Origin: Pannonibacter carbonis
Lineage (GTDB): Bacteria; Pseudomonadota; Alphaproteobacteria; Rhizobiales; Stappiaceae
NCBI RefSeq assembly: GCF_003012935.1
Contig: NZ_PUDR01000001.1
Location: 438,343-502,342 of the forward strand
DNA length: 64,000 nt
Direction of reading: 5' to 3'
The notes below the pieces were generated by a model, which saw only the letters and a list, made by a program, of their open reading frames with translations, was not told the DNA's origin and ran no database searches. Positions 9,526-18,100 of this stretch are shown in pieces. The translations under genes and the position numbers were made by a program. Numbering within the stretch: position 1 is the first letter of the stretch; each line of letters begins with the position of its first letter.

Positions 9526-11258
9526 GCCGCGTCCTCCTCCAGGGCAATGCCGAGATAGGCCTTCTTCACCACGGGTTCCTCCAGCACGCGCATCGGCGGA
9601 CCGGAGGCAATGACCTGGCCGAAGTCGCAGACCGTGATCTGCGAGCAGGCGCAGCGCACCAGATCCATGTCGTGTTCCACCAGAAGCACGGACGAACCGA
9701 ACAGCTTCGGGATCTCGGCGATGCGCCGCGCAAGCCGCAGCGCCTGGTCATAGGACTGGCCGGCCGCCGGCTCGTCGAGCAGCACCACCGCAGGCCGCGC
9801 GGCGACGACCCCTGCCACGTCCAGCAGCCGCCGGGTGCCTGCGTCCACCGCCTGCACCAGGGTGTCAGGCGACGGACAGCCGATCCAGGCCAGCACGGCC
9901 GCGCGCTCCTCTGATCTGAGACCAGGAGCGGCGAGGTCAAGATAGGCCCCCACCGAGAGATCAGGCGGAATGCGGGTGGTCTGCCAGGTGCGGCGGACGC
10001 CGAGGCGCGCGCGCTCATGGGCCGGCAGCCCTTCGAGTGGCCGCCCTTCCAGCCGCACCGACCCCTCGTAGGCCGGGAGGAACCCGGTCACCGCGTCGAT
10101 GAAGGTCGACTTGCCGGCGCCGTTGGGACCGATCAGCCCGACGACGGTTCCGGCCGGCACGCTCAGGCTGACGTTCGACAGCGCGACGACCTGCCCGTAG
10201 CGCACGCCGAGCCGGTCGATGACCAGCGTCGGCCCGGCAGTAGCCGGATCGCGACGGCTGCGGGGAGCAGGCAGCACGGTGCCAATCATTGCTGGCGGTG
10301 CAAAGCGCGGCAGACCCAGCTTTACGGTCAGGCTCGCGAGATTGCGCCGTAAGGTCTCGGCCATGGTCTCGCCGCTGGCCAGCGCTTGCACGGCGCCGAG
10401 GGCAAAGAGCACGTTGCCGACATCCTGCGGCAGGCCAAGGCGACGCAGCAGCTCGGGGAAGAGCGTCACCAGCATGCCGCCGATGATCGCCCCCTCGGCG
10501 AGCTGGGCCCCGGCCATGGTGGCGACCGCAAACAGCGCCAGCGACTGCATCATCGAGAAGTTTTCCGAGACGAGCGTGCCGAGATAGCCCGCCAGAAGCC
10601 CCCCGGACAGCCCGGCGATGAAGGCCGAGAAGGCGAAGGCCGACAGCTTGGTCAGCGGGATCGACACGCCGAGCGCCGCCGCGGCCCGCTCGGAGTGACG
10701 GATGGCGAGGAAGGCACTGCCGAGCCGGGACCGGGACAGGACGGAGAGGCCGAGCGCGACCGCCAGATAGAACAGCAGCGCGAAGACAAAATAACCCTCG
10801 TCGCTGTCGAACAGCTCCGGCCGGGCAACCGACAGGAAACTGGTCTGTCCGGGGAAGGTGATCGTCGCCAGGATCACGTCGAAAGCCGCCGCAAAGGCCA
10901 GCGTCACGATGGCGAGGTTGATGCCGCGCAGGCGCAGGGCCGGCAGGCCGATGGCGACGCCAAACGGCACGGCCGCCAGACCGCCGAGCACGACCCAGAC
11001 CGGCAGGCCGCCCGGCGCCTCAATGACATTGAGCCAGCCGACGGTCCAGGCGCCGACGCCGGCAAAGGACATCTGGCACAGGGCAATCATGCCCGCGCGG
11101 CCAGTCACCAGACCGAGGCCCTGCAGCGAGATCGCCGTGATGACGACGGCGGTGGCGAGGAACACCCAGTAGGCCGGCAGCAGCCCGTAGACCGCAAGGC
11201 CAGCCACGGCGGTGGTGACGACAAGGGCGAGACATGAGGTGAGATCAGCGCGCTTCAT
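9522..11258 (-). CDS. Fused LivM-type permease / LivG-type ATPase
   Basis: One 578-residue polypeptide joins a membrane domain (about residues 10-300, many hydrophobic segments, LivM pattern LPALRLRGINLAIVTLAF) and a nucleotide-binding domain (about 343-575). The ATPase part has Walker A GPNGAGKST (377-385), Walker B VVLLDEP (Asp495, Glu496) and H-loop VEHD (His529). The signature motif is degenerate: at 471-476 it reads VDAGTR where LivG proteins usually have LSYGQQ. The start ATG at 11258 overlaps the livH end by 14 bases; the longer frame lies inside livH. Permease-ATPase fusions of this kind are known in proteobacteria. Confidence 0.88.
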   Translation of the reverse strand: MKRADLTSCLALVVTTAVAGLAVYGLLPAYWVFLATAVVITAISLQGLGLVTGRAGMIALCQMSFAGVGAWTVGWLNVIEAPGGLPVWVVLGGLAAVPFGVAIGLPALRLRGINLAIVTLAFAAAFDVILATITFPGQTSFLSVARPELFDSDEGYFVFALLFYLAVALGLSVLSRSRLGSAFLAIRHSERAAAALGVSIPLTKLSAFAFSAFIAGLSGGLLAGYLGTLVSENFSMMQSLALFAVATMAGAQLAEGAIIGGMLVTLFPELLRRLGLPQDVGNVLFALGAVQALASGETMAETLRRNLASLTVKLGLPRFAPPAMIGTVLPAPRSRRDPATAGPTLVIDRLGVRYGQVVALSNVSLSVPAGTVVGLIGPNGAGKSTFIDAVTGFLPAYEGSVRLEGRPLEGLPAHERARLGVRRTWQTTRIPPDLSVGAYLDLAAPGLRSEERAAVLAWIGCPSPDTLVQAVDAGTRRLLDVAGVVAARPAVVLLDEPAAGQSYDQALRLARRIAEIPKLFGSSVLLVEHDMDLVRCACSQITVCDFGQVIASGPPMRVLEEPVVKKAYLGIALEEDAA

Positions 11259-12114
11259 CCCAGCGGGCTCCACGTTGCGACCACAGAAGAACGGCCAGGA
11301 TGACAAAGAAGGGCAGGATGCCCCGGTACTGGCTGATACCGTCGATGGCACTGCTCATGCCTTCGACGATGCCGATCGTGAGGCCGCCGGCCAGCGCAAG
11401 CGGGAAGGAGCGGAACGCGCCCACCAGCGCCGCCGCAAGGGCGGGAACCACCAACAGCGACAGCGACATGAAGTCGGGCGAGCGCTGCGGCGCGATGATC
11501 ATCAGAGCGAAGGTCGTGAAGGCCCCCGTCACCGCCCAGACCAGCAGGGCGAGGATGCGCACGCGCACGCCCAGCAGTTCTGCGGCCATGGGCCGTTCCG
11601 ACAGGGCGCGCAGGTGCAGGCCCGTGCGGGTGCGGTTGAGGAAGGCGTCGGCAAGCAGGGTGAAGACCAGCGCCAGCACGACGGTCAGGACGGAGGCCAC
11701 CGTTACCTCCACCCCTGCGAGACGGAAGGCCGAGCCGGGGAACAGGGTCGGAAACTCCTTCGGGCTTTGGCCACCGGTGAGCCGCAGCCCCAGTGCGACA
11801 ATCCCGACCAGCAGCGCCGCCGTGACCGCCGCCTTGGTGGTCGCGGTAGATTCCGAAAACCACTGCGTCATGACAAGGCCGATGAGCGCGCCGGCCAGCG
11901 TGCCGACGAGAATGCCGAGCACCACGGCAGGCCACAACGGCACGCCGAGGGAGATGAAGCCGATCATGGAGAAGGTGCCGGCGGTGCCGATGGCCGCGCC
12001 GGTGAAGTTGACCACGGCGACAAGGCGGAAGGTGAAGACCGCGCAGACCCCGAGCAGCGCATAGGCGCCGGCGGCAGTCAGCCCGGCCACGGCCGAGGTG
12101 AGAAGCGCATTCAT
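11245..12114 (-). CDS. livH: Branched-chain-type ABC transporter permease (LivH-like)
   Basis: Inner-membrane permease of 289 residues, with the N-terminal LivH pattern AGAYALLGVCAVFTFRLVAVVNF and the cytoplasmic coupling segment LRALSERPMAAELLGV. I chose the ATG at 12114 because the longer frame to 12162 crosses the intercistronic hairpin at 12137-12164 and lacks hydrophobic sequence. It lies downstream of the binding-protein gene and overlaps the livMG fusion. Together with livF it forms the complete membrane part of the importer. Confidence 0.87.
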   Translation of the reverse strand: MNALLTSAVAGLTAAGAYALLGVCAVFTFRLVAVVNFTGAAIGTAGTFSMIGFISLGVPLWPAVVLGILVGTLAGALIGLVMTQWFSESTATTKAAVTAALLVGIVALGLRLTGGQSPKEFPTLFPGSAFRLAGVEVTVASVLTVVLALVFTLLADAFLNRTRTGLHLRALSERPMAAELLGVRVRILALLVWAVTGAFTTFALMIIAPQRSPDFMSLSLLVVPALAAALVGAFRSFPLALAGGLTIGIVEGMSSAIDGISQYRGILPFFVILAVLLWSQRGARWDEAR

Positions 12115-12136
12115 GGCAAGTGTTCCCGCTGCAGAA

Positions 12137-12164
12137 CGGTGGCACGGCAACAGCCGTGCCACCG
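12137..12164 (-). other. 12-base perfect hairpin between binding-protein gene and livH
   Basis: CGGTGGCACGGC / GCCGTGCCACCG, a perfect 12-base stem with a 4-base loop. It begins 8 bases after the binding-protein stop codon and has no T-tract. Such stem-loops commonly protect the 3' end of the binding-protein message so that it is made in excess over the membrane subunits. Confidence 0.65.
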
Positions 12165-12171
12165 GTGTCAG

Positions 12172-13359
12172 TCAGTTGGCGGACGGCAGAACGACCCAGT
12201 CCGGTGTCTCGACGGTCCAGGTGCCCTTGTCGAGCTTCATTACCTTGGTCGCCTGCATCGGGGCATGACGATCGCCCTCGCCGAAGACGTAGGGCGTGCC
12301 GGCGAGCTCATAGGACTTGGGCTGCATCTTCTGCAGAGCTTCGGTCACGCTCTCACGCGTCACCTCGCCGTTGATGCCGGAGAGGACATCCAGCATCACC
12401 GTGGCTGCGAGATAGCCGCCCTGGGAGAAGGCGGTCAGCGGCTTGCCGGCCGCCGTCATGGTGGCGATCCAGTCCTTGTTGGCCGCAGACCCGGTTTCCG
12501 TGAAGGGCTCCCATTCGGTGCCGACGTAGACCGGCTGGGTGCTGTCGGCCAGCGCCTTGGCGACTTCCTGGGTGTAGCCGGGGGCAAGGAACAGCCAGTT
12601 GATGCCGGTGATCTTCTGCGCGTCCGCAGTTTTCACCCACTGCACCACACCCGGCTCGACCGCGTTCTGGATCACCGCATCACAGCCCGCATCGCGCGCC
12701 TTGATGACATAGGGCGTGAGGTCACCCTGGAACGGCAGGGTCATGTCGAGCAGGTGGATCTTCTTGCCCGAGATCTTCTCCCAGGTCTCGATGGCGCCCT
12801 TATAGGCTTCCTGGGTGCCGCCGATGATGATGAAGAAGCCGCAAACCTTCTCGGCCTTGAGCTGGTTGGTGGCGTAATAGGCCATCGCCGTCGACAGCGT
12901 GTAGGGCCCGACATTGACCGGGGCGACCGACGGGGCGTTGAAGCAGGCGGCATCGACGCCAAGGCCCTGCACCGACAGGACGCCCTTGCGCTTGTAGGTG
13001 GTGGCGTTGACGGCGCAATCGAGCAGGCTGCCCGAGCCGACCAGGGCCACCACTTCCTTGTTGTCGATGAGATCGCGCGCGGCCTGGGCCGCCACGGCCG
13101 GATCGGCCTTGTCGTCGGAGATCGTGTACTCGATCTTGCAGCCGTTGAGACCGCCCTTGGCATTGACCGCATCGAAGACGGCAGCGGCAGCCTCGGGAAC
13201 CTCGCTGAAATCGGCCGGGCCGGTGATGGTGGAGACAGCGCCCAGACGGATCACGCCGTCCTTGCAGGTGGGACCGGCCGCCTCGGCAGCGGTCGTTGCG
13301 GACAGGCCGGCGAGGCAGGCAAGGGCGACGCCGCCCAGAAGCATCGAAATGGACTTCAT
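12172..13359 (-). CDS. Branched-chain amino acid/amide-type ABC transporter substrate-binding protein
   Basis: Periplasmic binding protein of the LivJ/LivK (Peripla_BP_6) family, 395 residues, with signal peptide MKSISMLLGGVALACLAGL... cleaved near TAAEAAG. Family segments: IRLGAVSTITGPADF, CKIEYTISDDKADPAVAAQAARDLI, and QGGYLAATVMLDVLSGI near the C-terminus. Paired cysteines (for example C32 in GPTCKDG) suggest a periplasmic disulfide. GAGGG provides the ribosome binding site. It is the first gene of the liv part of the block and lies 50 bases after the G3E GTPase gene, so its ligand is probably the substrate or product of the amidohydrolase pathway (inference). Confidence 0.87.
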   Translation of the reverse strand: MKSISMLLGGVALACLAGLSATTAAEAAGPTCKDGVIRLGAVSTITGPADFSEVPEAAAAVFDAVNAKGGLNGCKIEYTISDDKADPAVAAQAARDLIDNKEVVALVGSGSLLDCAVNATTYKRKGVLSVQGLGVDAACFNAPSVAPVNVGPYTLSTAMAYYATNQLKAEKVCGFFIIIGGTQEAYKGAIETWEKISGKKIHLLDMTLPFQGDLTPYVIKARDAGCDAVIQNAVEPGVVQWVKTADAQKITGINWLFLAPGYTQEVAKALADSTQPVYVGTEWEPFTETGSAANKDWIATMTAAGKPLTAFSQGGYLAATVMLDVLSGINGEVTRESVTEALQKMQPKSYELAGTPYVFGEGDRHAPMQATKVMKLDKGTWTVETPDWVVLPSAN

Positions 13360-13409
13360 GTGATAACCCTCCCAATCGCGTCGATCGCGGTTGATCCAGA
13401 AACAGCATT

Positions 13410-14552
13410 TCAGGCGGCCATGTTCCCCGATGCGGCCATCGCGCCCCTTGCCGGGTTCTTGATGGCGGCCGCATCCACGTCGGCGAACCGGGCCAGGGTT
13501 CGCTCGATCACGTCGCGCGGAATGCCACGCACGATGAAGACGAGGCGGGTGCCTCGGGTCTGGTCCGGCCAGGCCGGAAGGCGGACGGGCGGATGCAGCA
13601 CATGCTGCACGCCCTGTACCAGCAGCGGACGGTCGCGGTCGTCGTCCAGTTCGACGAGCCCCTTCATCCGCAACAGGCTCTCGCCCTTGAGCAGGGTCAG
13701 ATACTCCAGCCAGCGGAAGAAGGCGGGCGACGACAGCGGCTGGTCGATGACGAAGGCATGGGTCTCGATGCCGGCATGTCCGCTGCCGGCAACACCAGCA
13801 GGGAGATGATGGCCGCAGCCGGGGCCATGCACGTGGCCCGGATCGCCTGCTTGCGGATCGCTGCAGACGAAGCCGGCCAGCGCTGTGGCGGACGCGAACC
13901 AGTCGACGGCAGCCCGGCCGAGCGCATCCGGATCGAAACCCGTGCCGAGAAGACGCGCGGCCGCGACGTGCCCCATGTCGGCTTCCAGCACCCGCGCGGC
14001 CGGATTGATGAGGCCCAGGGCAATGCGCAGACGCTCCAGCTTGGCGTCGCTCGCCAGGTCCGTCTTGGTGATGACGATGCGCTCGGCAAGGCCCACCTGT
14101 TTCACCGCTTCCGGATGGGCGTTGAGGCTGGCAAGGCCGTTGACGGCGTCAACGGCGGTCACGACCCCCTCCACCGCCAGCCGGCCCGACAACGCGGGGG
14201 CAACCAGCAGCGTATGCAGCACGGGCACCGGATCGGCGAGACCCGTGGTCTCGATCAGGATGCGGGTGACGGAAGCCAGCTCGCCCGTGTCGCGCCGGGC
14301 GAGGATTTCGGTCAGGGTGGTGACGAGATCATCCCGCACGGTGCAGCAGATGCAGCCGTTGTCGAGCAGGGCGAAACGCTCCTCGCTCGTCTCCACCAGC
14401 AGGTGGTCAAGGCCGATGGCGCCGAATTCGTTGATGATCGCCAGCGTGCCGTCCAGCGCCGGCTGGCGCAGCAGCCGGTTGAGGAGCGTCGTCTTGCCTG
14501 CCCCGAGAAAGCCGGCCAGGACCGTGAGCGGAAGAGGTGCGTCACCGGTCAT
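13410..14552 (-). CDS. G3E-family (CobW-type) GTPase, putative metallochaperone
   Basis: Cytoplasmic P-loop GTPase of 380 residues. Walker A is GFLGAGKTT (from residue 14). The CxCC metal-binding motif is in DNGCICCTVRDD (Cys67, Cys69, Cys70), the guanine-specificity segment is ITKTDL, and a His/Cys-rich loop reads GHVHGPGCGHH. A C-terminal CobW_C domain follows (FVIDQPLSSPAFFRWLE). G3E GTPases deliver metals such as Zn, Co, Ni or Fe to client enzymes. The ATG overlaps the amidohydrolase stop (ATGA), so the amidohydrolase is the likely client. The start at 14552 is set by this overlap; the longer frame reads through the upstream gene. Confidence 0.88.
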   Translation of the reverse strand: MTGDAPLPLTVLAGFLGAGKTTLLNRLLRQPALDGTLAIINEFGAIGLDHLLVETSEERFALLDNGCICCTVRDDLVTTLTEILARRDTGELASVTRILIETTGLADPVPVLHTLLVAPALSGRLAVEGVVTAVDAVNGLASLNAHPEAVKQVGLAERIVITKTDLASDAKLERLRIALGLINPAARVLEADMGHVAAARLLGTGFDPDALGRAAVDWFASATALAGFVCSDPQAGDPGHVHGPGCGHHLPAGVAGSGHAGIETHAFVIDQPLSSPAFFRWLEYLTLLKGESLLRMKGLVELDDDRDRPLLVQGVQHVLHPPVRLPAWPDQTRGTRLVFIVRGIPRDVIERTLARFADVDAAAIKNPARGAMAASGNMAA

Positions 14553-16228
14553 GCCAGTCCCTCCGCGCCATGCACCAGCCGCCCCTCGAACCAGGTCTGC
14601 AGCACCCGGGTCTTGCCGATCGGACCGGCCGGGCAGGTCAGCACGTCCTGATCGAGGACGATGATGTCGGCGGACTTGCCGATCTCCAGCGAGCCGACCA
14701 CATCGCCCAGACCCATCATGCGGGCGGAGTTGATGGTGAAGATCTCGAGCACGGTGGCGATATCGAGCGCCTGTTCCGGCCACAGGCTCTCGCCCGGGAA
14801 ATCGCCATGCGGGTTCTGGCGCGTCACCAGCCCCTCGATGCCGGTCCAGGGGTTCGGGTTCGGGATCACCGGCCAGTCGCTGCCGCCGGCCATCAGGGCT
14901 CCGGCATCGAGCAAGTCGCGGTTGGGCCAGAAGCGGGTGGCGCGTTCGACGCCCATGGTCTGCTTGTGGCCCTCGAGGAAGGCGGTCGGGAACCAGATGA
15001 AGGGCGACAGGTCGGCCCCCATGCCCAGCTCGCGGAAGCGGGGGATGTCCGCGTCCCGGATGTAGCTGGCATGGGCGATGTGATGCGTCAGCCGCGTCGA
15101 GCCGTTGAAGGAGCGCACCACGTCCAGCGCATCCAGCGCCATGGTCACGGCGGCATCGCCCGCGCAGTGGATCTTGACCGACAGGCCCAACTCCTCGCAG
15201 CGGCCGATCCAGCGCACCAGTTCCGGTACGGTCGCCAGCGTCGTGCCACGGAAGCAGCAGCCGAAGACCGCATCGGGCGTGTAGGGTTCGTGGAAGGCCG
15301 CGGTGCGCGCGCCGGGCACGCCGTCGAGGAATATCTTGGTGAAGTCGGGCCGCACGTGCCGGCTGCGGAACGTGTCGCGCAGGGCAAACAGCTCCTCGCC
15401 CGCCACGCCGAACAGGAACGACGGTTCGGTGACCGGCATGGCGCCGCTGGCCCAGGCGGTCAGCAGGCCGCGATCATCCAGTCCCTTCAGCGCCGCCAGC
15501 ACGGGCTGCATCGCCGCCGCATCGAGGAAGGCTGTCACGCCATGCTGATTGAGCGTGGCGATGGAATGGGCAACGGCGGCCCGGTCCATGTCCTCGGTGT
15601 AGTGGCCGCTGGCGACGATGGTGCGCTCGATCAGACCGGCTGCGGCCTCGATCATGATGCCGGTGAGACGGCCGGACGACGGGTCGCGGCCGAAGCTGCC
15701 CTGGTCCGGATCGGGGGTGTCCGCGGTGATGCCGGCCAGCCGCAGGGCCGCCGTGTTGACCCAGCGGTTGTGATAGGTGTCGTCGCGCAGCATGACCGGA
15801 CGGCCGAGGCTGGCCGCGTCCAGCAGGGCGAGGGACTCCTCGCTGTTGAACAGGGCAAGGAGATCGCTGCCCCATTGCGCGCCGATGATCCACTTGCCCT
15901 CGGGCGTCGTCTCCGCCGCCGCGCGCACCTGATCCAGAATGGCCTCGCGGCGCAGCGTGTTGCCGAAGCGCAGCTCGAACAGCTCCGCCTGCCCCCCCAT
16001 CATCATGTGCGTATGAATGTCGACGATGCCGGGCATCGCCAGCCGGCCGCCGAGATCGACGACCTGCGTCTCAGGTCCGATGTGCGGGCGCACATCCGCC
16101 TCGCTGCCGACGGCGATGATCCGGCCATTGCGCACGGCCAGCGCCTCGGCGCTGCTGCGCGCCGGGTCAACCGTGTAGATGCGGCCGTTGGTCAGAACCA
16201 GATCGGCGACGGCGTGAACTGCGGACAT
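14549..16228 (-). CDS. YtcJ-like amidohydrolase (amidohydrolase_3 family)
   Basis: Predicted metal-dependent hydrolase of C-N bonds, 559 residues. The N-terminal beta-sandwich begins LVLTNGRIYTVDPARSSAEAL; the metal-binding HxH is in GIVDIHTHMMMGG; later histidines lie in KIHCAGDAAV and LTHHIAHAS; the catalytic Asp region is MAGGSDWPVIP. The C-terminal sandwich ends with GKSADIIVLDQD. The start ATG at 16228 has a strong GGGGGAGG ribosome binding site; an in-frame extension to 16435 enters the intergenic hairpin region. Substrate unknown. Coupling to the downstream G3E GTPase suggests that its metal is delivered by that protein. Confidence 0.87.
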   Translation of the reverse strand: MSAVHAVADLVLTNGRIYTVDPARSSAEALAVRNGRIIAVGSEADVRPHIGPETQVVDLGGRLAMPGIVDIHTHMMMGGQAELFELRFGNTLRREAILDQVRAAAETTPEGKWIIGAQWGSDLLALFNSEESLALLDAASLGRPVMLRDDTYHNRWVNTAALRLAGITADTPDPDQGSFGRDPSSGRLTGIMIEAAAGLIERTIVASGHYTEDMDRAAVAHSIATLNQHGVTAFLDAAAMQPVLAALKGLDDRGLLTAWASGAMPVTEPSFLFGVAGEELFALRDTFRSRHVRPDFTKIFLDGVPGARTAAFHEPYTPDAVFGCCFRGTTLATVPELVRWIGRCEELGLSVKIHCAGDAAVTMALDALDVVRSFNGSTRLTHHIAHASYIRDADIPRFRELGMGADLSPFIWFPTAFLEGHKQTMGVERATRFWPNRDLLDAGALMAGGSDWPVIPNPNPWTGIEGLVTRQNPHGDFPGESLWPEQALDIATVLEIFTINSARMMGLGDVVGSLEIGKSADIIVLDQDVLTCPAGPIGKTRVLQTWFEGRLVHGAEGLA

Positions 16229-16455
16229 GGGTGATCCTCCCCCCACTTGAAGATGAAACAGGCCCGGACTGACCCCCGGGGCGGCAACGGTGCCGCGACT
16301 TGGTCTTGATTTTTGAAGGCCAGCGTCAGTGGTGGCCTGGATGGTCTTCGCTCTTGGGGGCCGAGGGTAAGAGACCCCAGCCCAGCGGTATTTGCAGCGC
16401 TCGTCCAGCTCAAGGCAGGCTTCACCGGCCTGCACGCTGGATCAAGCAAAAGTTC

Positions 16456-16512
16456 ATCCGGCATCAAAGGCCGGATCCGCCGCGTCTCCTCCAGCCGGAA
16501 GAGACGCGGCGG
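16456..16512 (-). terminator. Two tandem hairpins in the 289-base gap before the amidohydrolase
   Basis: Directly after the SDR stop codon (minus strand) lies a perfect 12-base stem, arms 16477-16488 and 16501-16512 (plus-strand CCGCCGCGTCTC / GAGACGCGGCGG). Next to it is a 7-base stem ATCCGGC / GCCGGAT (16456-16476), followed by GAACTTTTGC. The second hairpin with its T-rich tail resembles an intrinsic terminator. The remaining 220 bases to the amidohydrolase (16229-16455) hold no gene I can support. They contain a weak GGGG/CCCC stem near 16360, but no riboswitch consensus that I recognise. The gap therefore probably separates two transcription units. Confidence 0.55.
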
Positions 16513-16517
16513 GCCCA

Positions 16518-17291
16518 TCAGACCGCCCTGTTCTGGGTCGGCGACCGCCCGCCGCCGTCCGCCACGAGCACGGTGCCCGTGACGAAGGAGGACTGGGCGC
16601 TGGCCAGGAACAGGCAGCAGGCCGCGATCTCCTCCGGCTCGGCAATGCGGCCAAGCGCAATCCGGCGGGTGAGCGCGGCAAATTCCTCCTCGCGCGTGGT
16701 CCCGGCAGCCCTGGCCGCAAGGTCCATCTCCATCTCGCTCATCGGCGTGCGCACCCAACCGGGGGCGATGGCATTCACCCGGATGCCGTCGCTGCCATGA
16801 GCATAGGCGAGCGACCGGGTCAGGGCGACAACGCCCGCCTTGCTGGCGGCATAGCTGGCGCTGTCCGGGCTGGCGTTGAAGGCTGCGACCGAGGCGATGT
16901 TGACGATGGTGCCGCCCTGTCGCTTCAGAAGGGGCAGCGCCGCGCGGCAGACCATCATGGTGCCGGTGAGATTGACCGAAAGCGTCCGCGCCCAGACGGC
17001 ATCCTCGATGCTGTCGGGACGGTCCGGGACGATGAGGCCGGCGGCATTGACGAGACAGTCGAGCCGCCCGTCACAGGCCGCAATCGCCCGGTCGATGTCG
17101 GCGGCGCTGGTCACGTCGCCCTGCACGGCAACGCCGCCGGTCGCCGCCGCCATCTGGTCGAGCGCCGCGCCGCCGAGCCCGAACAGCACGAGCCGCGCAC
17201 CTTCGGCGGCAAAGCGCTCAGCCGTCGCAGCGCCCATGCCGGTGGCAGCCCCCGTGATCAGGGCGGTGAGGCCTGACAGTGCGCCGCTCAT
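16518..17291 (-). CDS. SDR-family oxidoreductase
   Basis: Classical short-chain dehydrogenase/reductase of 257 residues. The cofactor motif is TGAATGMGAA, followed by LVNAAGL (NAAG), the catalytic Ser in NIASVAAF and the active-site SYAASKAG (Tyr and Lys). FVTGTVLVADGGG closes the protein. The acidic/polar environment after the second strand (LVLFGLGG) does not clearly decide between NAD and NADP. The ATG at 17291 overlaps the stop of the neighbouring SDR gene by 4 bases, so the two are coupled. Substrate unknown; probably an alcohol or ketone intermediate of the pathway. Confidence 0.88.
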   Translation of the reverse strand: MSGALSGLTALITGAATGMGAATAERFAAEGARLVLFGLGGAALDQMAAATGGVAVQGDVTSAADIDRAIAACDGRLDCLVNAAGLIVPDRPDSIEDAVWARTLSVNLTGTMMVCRAALPLLKRQGGTIVNIASVAAFNASPDSASYAASKAGVVALTRSLAYAHGSDGIRVNAIAPGWVRTPMSEMEMDLAARAAGTTREEEFAALTRRIALGRIAEPEEIAACCLFLASAQSSFVTGTVLVADGGGRSPTQNRAV

Positions 17292-18100
17292 GCCGCGCCC
17301 TTCCCTGCCCCGAAAAGGCTCGTCACCGCATAGCCGGTCTCCGGCAGGGTGGAGCCGCCGTCGACGACGATGGTCTGGCCGGTGATGTATTTCGCCTCGC
17401 GCGAGGCGAGGTAGAGCATGGCGCAGGCGATGTCGTCGGCCTCGCCCATCCGGCCCATGGGGATCGCGGCACCGATCTCGGCCTGCTTTTCCGGGGTGCT
17501 CAGCGTGCCGCGCCCCGGCTTGGCGATGAAGCCCGGCTCGACGCCGTTGACCGTGATGCCGCTGCGCGCCAGCTCGAAGGCCGCGCCCCGGATGAAGGCG
17601 TTGAGCCCGGCCTTGGCCGCCGAGTAATGCGCCCCGCCGGCCATGGCCACCCGCGCGGACACGGACGAGGTGAACAGGAGCCGGCCATGACCGGCCGCCC
17701 GCATCCCCGGCACGGCCGCCTGGGTCAGCCACACGGCCGCCTTCAGGTTGATGTCGAGCGCTTCGTCCAGCTGATCCTCAGTCATCTCCTCGATGCCCGC
17801 CCAGGGACAACCGCCGGCATTGTGCACCAGGATGTCGAGCCGGCCCTCGCGCGCCGTGGTCTCCTGCACCAGCCGGGCGAGCCCATCCCGCGACAGGTCG
17901 GCGAGAGGCACGGCGGCGGCGGAAAGCCCCCGTCCGCCGAGGGTCCGGGCCAAGTCTTCGGCAACATCAAGCGTGCGGTTGGCAATGATGACAAGCGCAC
18001 CGGCCTCGGCCAGCCGCGTGACGATGGCCGCGCCGATGCCGCGCGCGCCGCCGGTGACCAGCGCGACCTGTCCGTCGAGGCGGAAGGGAGGCGTCGTCAT
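17288..18100 (-). CDS. SDR-family oxidoreductase
   Basis: Second classical SDR of the block, 270 residues. The cofactor motif is VTGGARGIGAA, then LVHNAGG, the catalytic Ser in LFTSSVSARV and HYSAAKAG with Tyr/Lys. YITGQTIVVDGGS lies near the C-terminus. It is only distantly similar to the SDR immediately downstream, so it does not look like a recent duplication. Its ATG overlaps the stop of the aminotransferase gene (ATGA). Role in the pathway unknown. Confidence 0.88.
   Translation of the reverse strand: MTTPPFRLDGQVALVTGGARGIGAAIVTRLAEAGALVIIANRTLDVAEDLARTLGGRGLSAAAVPLADLSRDGLARLVQETTAREGRLDILVHNAGGCPWAGIEEMTEDQLDEALDINLKAAVWLTQAAVPGMRAAGHGRLLFTSSVSARVAMAGGAHYSAAKAGLNAFIRGAAFELARSGITVNGVEPGFIAKPGRGTLSTPEKQAEIGAAIPMGRMGEADDIACAMLYLASREAKYITGQTIVVDGGSTLPETGYAVTSLFGAGKGAA

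Noticed and set aside
11212..13809. An 865-codon open frame on the plus strand opposite the liv genes
   Set aside because: It is rich in Arg, Gly, Asp and Gln with no domain pattern, and the opposite strand holds clearly recognisable LivH, LivMG and binding-protein genes. It is a shadow frame caused by high G/C at third positions.
14553..14783. Longer N-terminus for the G3E GTPase
   Set aside because: The in-frame extension lies wholly inside the amidohydrolase gene and precedes the Walker A region by an unnatural Arg-rich stretch; the ATGA overlap start is better.
16229..16455. A known riboswitch upstream of the amidohydrolase
   Set aside because: No consensus I know (glycine, SAM, guanidine, cobalamin, TPP, FMN) could be recognised; only generic stems are visible.
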